From contig CAIXDB010000066.1 in the NCBI GenBank assembly GCA_903918125.1, forward strand, positions 1 to 14,283: a DNA stretch of 14,283 nucleotides. The letters run 5' to 3'. The notes under the pieces are model-generated. The model searched no databases and had not been told where the DNA came from. It worked only from the letters and a program-made list of their open reading frames with translations. Position 1 is the stretch's first letter; every line of letters begins with the position of its first letter. Source of the stretch: an uncultured bacterium. GTDB lineage: Bacteria > Patescibacteria > Paceibacteria > UBA9973 > Zambryskibacteraceae. This document shows positions 13,782-14,283 of this stretch, piece by piece. A program made the position numbers and the translations under genes.

Positions 13782-14283
13782 TTATGGCGCTACAAACGTG
13801 CTTGGCCAGGTGACGGAGACGTTATTGTTTGCGTCCTCACTTTCAATCATATAATAGTATGTGCTACCCGACGTAAGGCTTGGGATGGTCAAACTTTTTG
13901 TCGTGGTGAATGTCGTGTCGGTGACCACGTTGCCACCGGTGACGGTCGGTTCAGTCTTGTCGGTTTGCGGTTCGGAAATGACGAGCGGACTGGTGCTGTA
14001 AAATATTTTCGCTTGCGCCGGTTCGTTCGTACTCCAGTAGAACGTTGTACTTTGCGGTGTTGACGTGCCGATGGAAACATTTGCAATTGTCGGTGCGGTG
14101 TCCGTGGTCATAGCTTGTGTGCCTGTCGAGCCGGTGATGTTTTGACCGGAATCAATAAGCGAGTTGAGTTGCGCCAGAGTCAACGGTCCGACGTTTCCCA
14201 CTTGTTGCAAACCGTACAGTGCTTGAAACTGCGTGACGGCCGCTTGAGTGAGCGGTCCGTAATATCTGGTGACGAGACCGGAC
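13782..14283 (-). CDS. Peptidoglycan-binding/Fn3-like surface protein (C-terminal part)
   Basis: The C-terminal 166 residues of a larger protein whose start lies beyond the window. The visible N-terminal part (SGLVTRYYGPLTQAAVTQF, then QQVGNVGPLTLAQLNSL) is a PG_binding_1-type repeat, a small helical module that binds peptidoglycan. It is followed by a linker and a beta-sandwich domain of Fn3-like type (APTIANVSIGTSTPQSTTFYW, YSTSPLVISEP, SLTSGSTYYYMIESEDANNN). The combination is common in surface proteins of Parcubacteria-like genomes, from general knowledge of the group. It converges on tRNA-Asp and shares the bidirectional terminator at 13698-13730. The internal TTG/ATG codons near 14210 are not the true start because the frame stays open to the window edge. 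Confidence 0.85.
   Translation of the reverse strand, partial: SGLVTRYYGPLTQAAVTQFQALYGLQQVGNVGPLTLAQLNSLIDSGQNITGSTGTQAMTTDTAPTIANVSIGTSTPQSTTFYWSTNEPAQAKIFYSTSPLVISEPQTDKTEPTVTGGNVVTDTTFTTTKSLTIPSLTSGSTYYYMIESEDANNNVSVTWPSTFVAP

Overview
The window reads as a chromosomal segment of an ultra-small, probably episymbiotic bacterium of the Candidate Phyla Radiation (Patescibacteria, Parcubacteria-like). This is inference from several signs: type IV pilus genes carrying large surface modules, an NAD-dependent DNA ligase with a half-lost zinc site, -10 boxes sitting 5-7 nt before start codons (leaderless genes), tRNA genes without an encoded CCA, an intron-containing initiator tRNA, and a peptidoglycan-binding/Fn3-like surface protein. 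The standard bacterial code fits: TGA is used as a stop (ligA and others) and no in-frame TGA is needed.

Layout. 1-116: a strong bidirectional terminator and a promoter. 120-6707: a tightly packed, same-strand type IV pilus operon. It holds a prepilin peptidase, a GspH/FimT-like pseudopilin, a giant paralogue of that pseudopilin fused to DUF5011, IPT/TIG-like and LVIVD beta-propeller modules, a PilW/GspJ-like pilin, a PilV/GspI-like pilin, and a PilX/GspK-like pilin with a DUF2341 + LamG insert. 6726-10544: housekeeping genes ligA, gatC and gatA, with leaderless-type promoters before ligA and gatC. 10575-11537: a membrane protein with an outer SH3-like domain and a cytoplasmic HEPN-like domain.

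11538-12195 holds no protein gene but is dense in RNA structure. On the minus strand lies an initiator tRNA-Met whose anticodon loop is split by a ~272-nt group I intron, with its own -35/-10 promoter and a bidirectional terminator. Next to it is an inverted copy of the tRNA 3' end that is itself split by a 25-nt palindrome-bearing insert. 12196-12705: a small membrane-anchored protein with, unusually here, a good Shine-Dalgarno site. 12814-13689: elongator-type tRNA-Met(CAU), a cytidylate-kinase-like P-loop protein and tRNA-Asp(GUC). 13782-14283 (minus): the C-terminal part of a peptidoglycan-binding/Fn3-like surface protein that runs off the window.

How the parts work together. The prepilin peptidase would process all five (pseudo)pilins encoded after it. 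The gene set resembles a FimT-PilV-PilW-PilX or GspH-I-J-K tip-initiation complex. Two members carry lectin- or propeller-like modules, so the likely product is a decorated pilus tip for attachment, possibly to a host cell. The two most notable items are this modular tip operon and the group I intron in the initiator tRNA.
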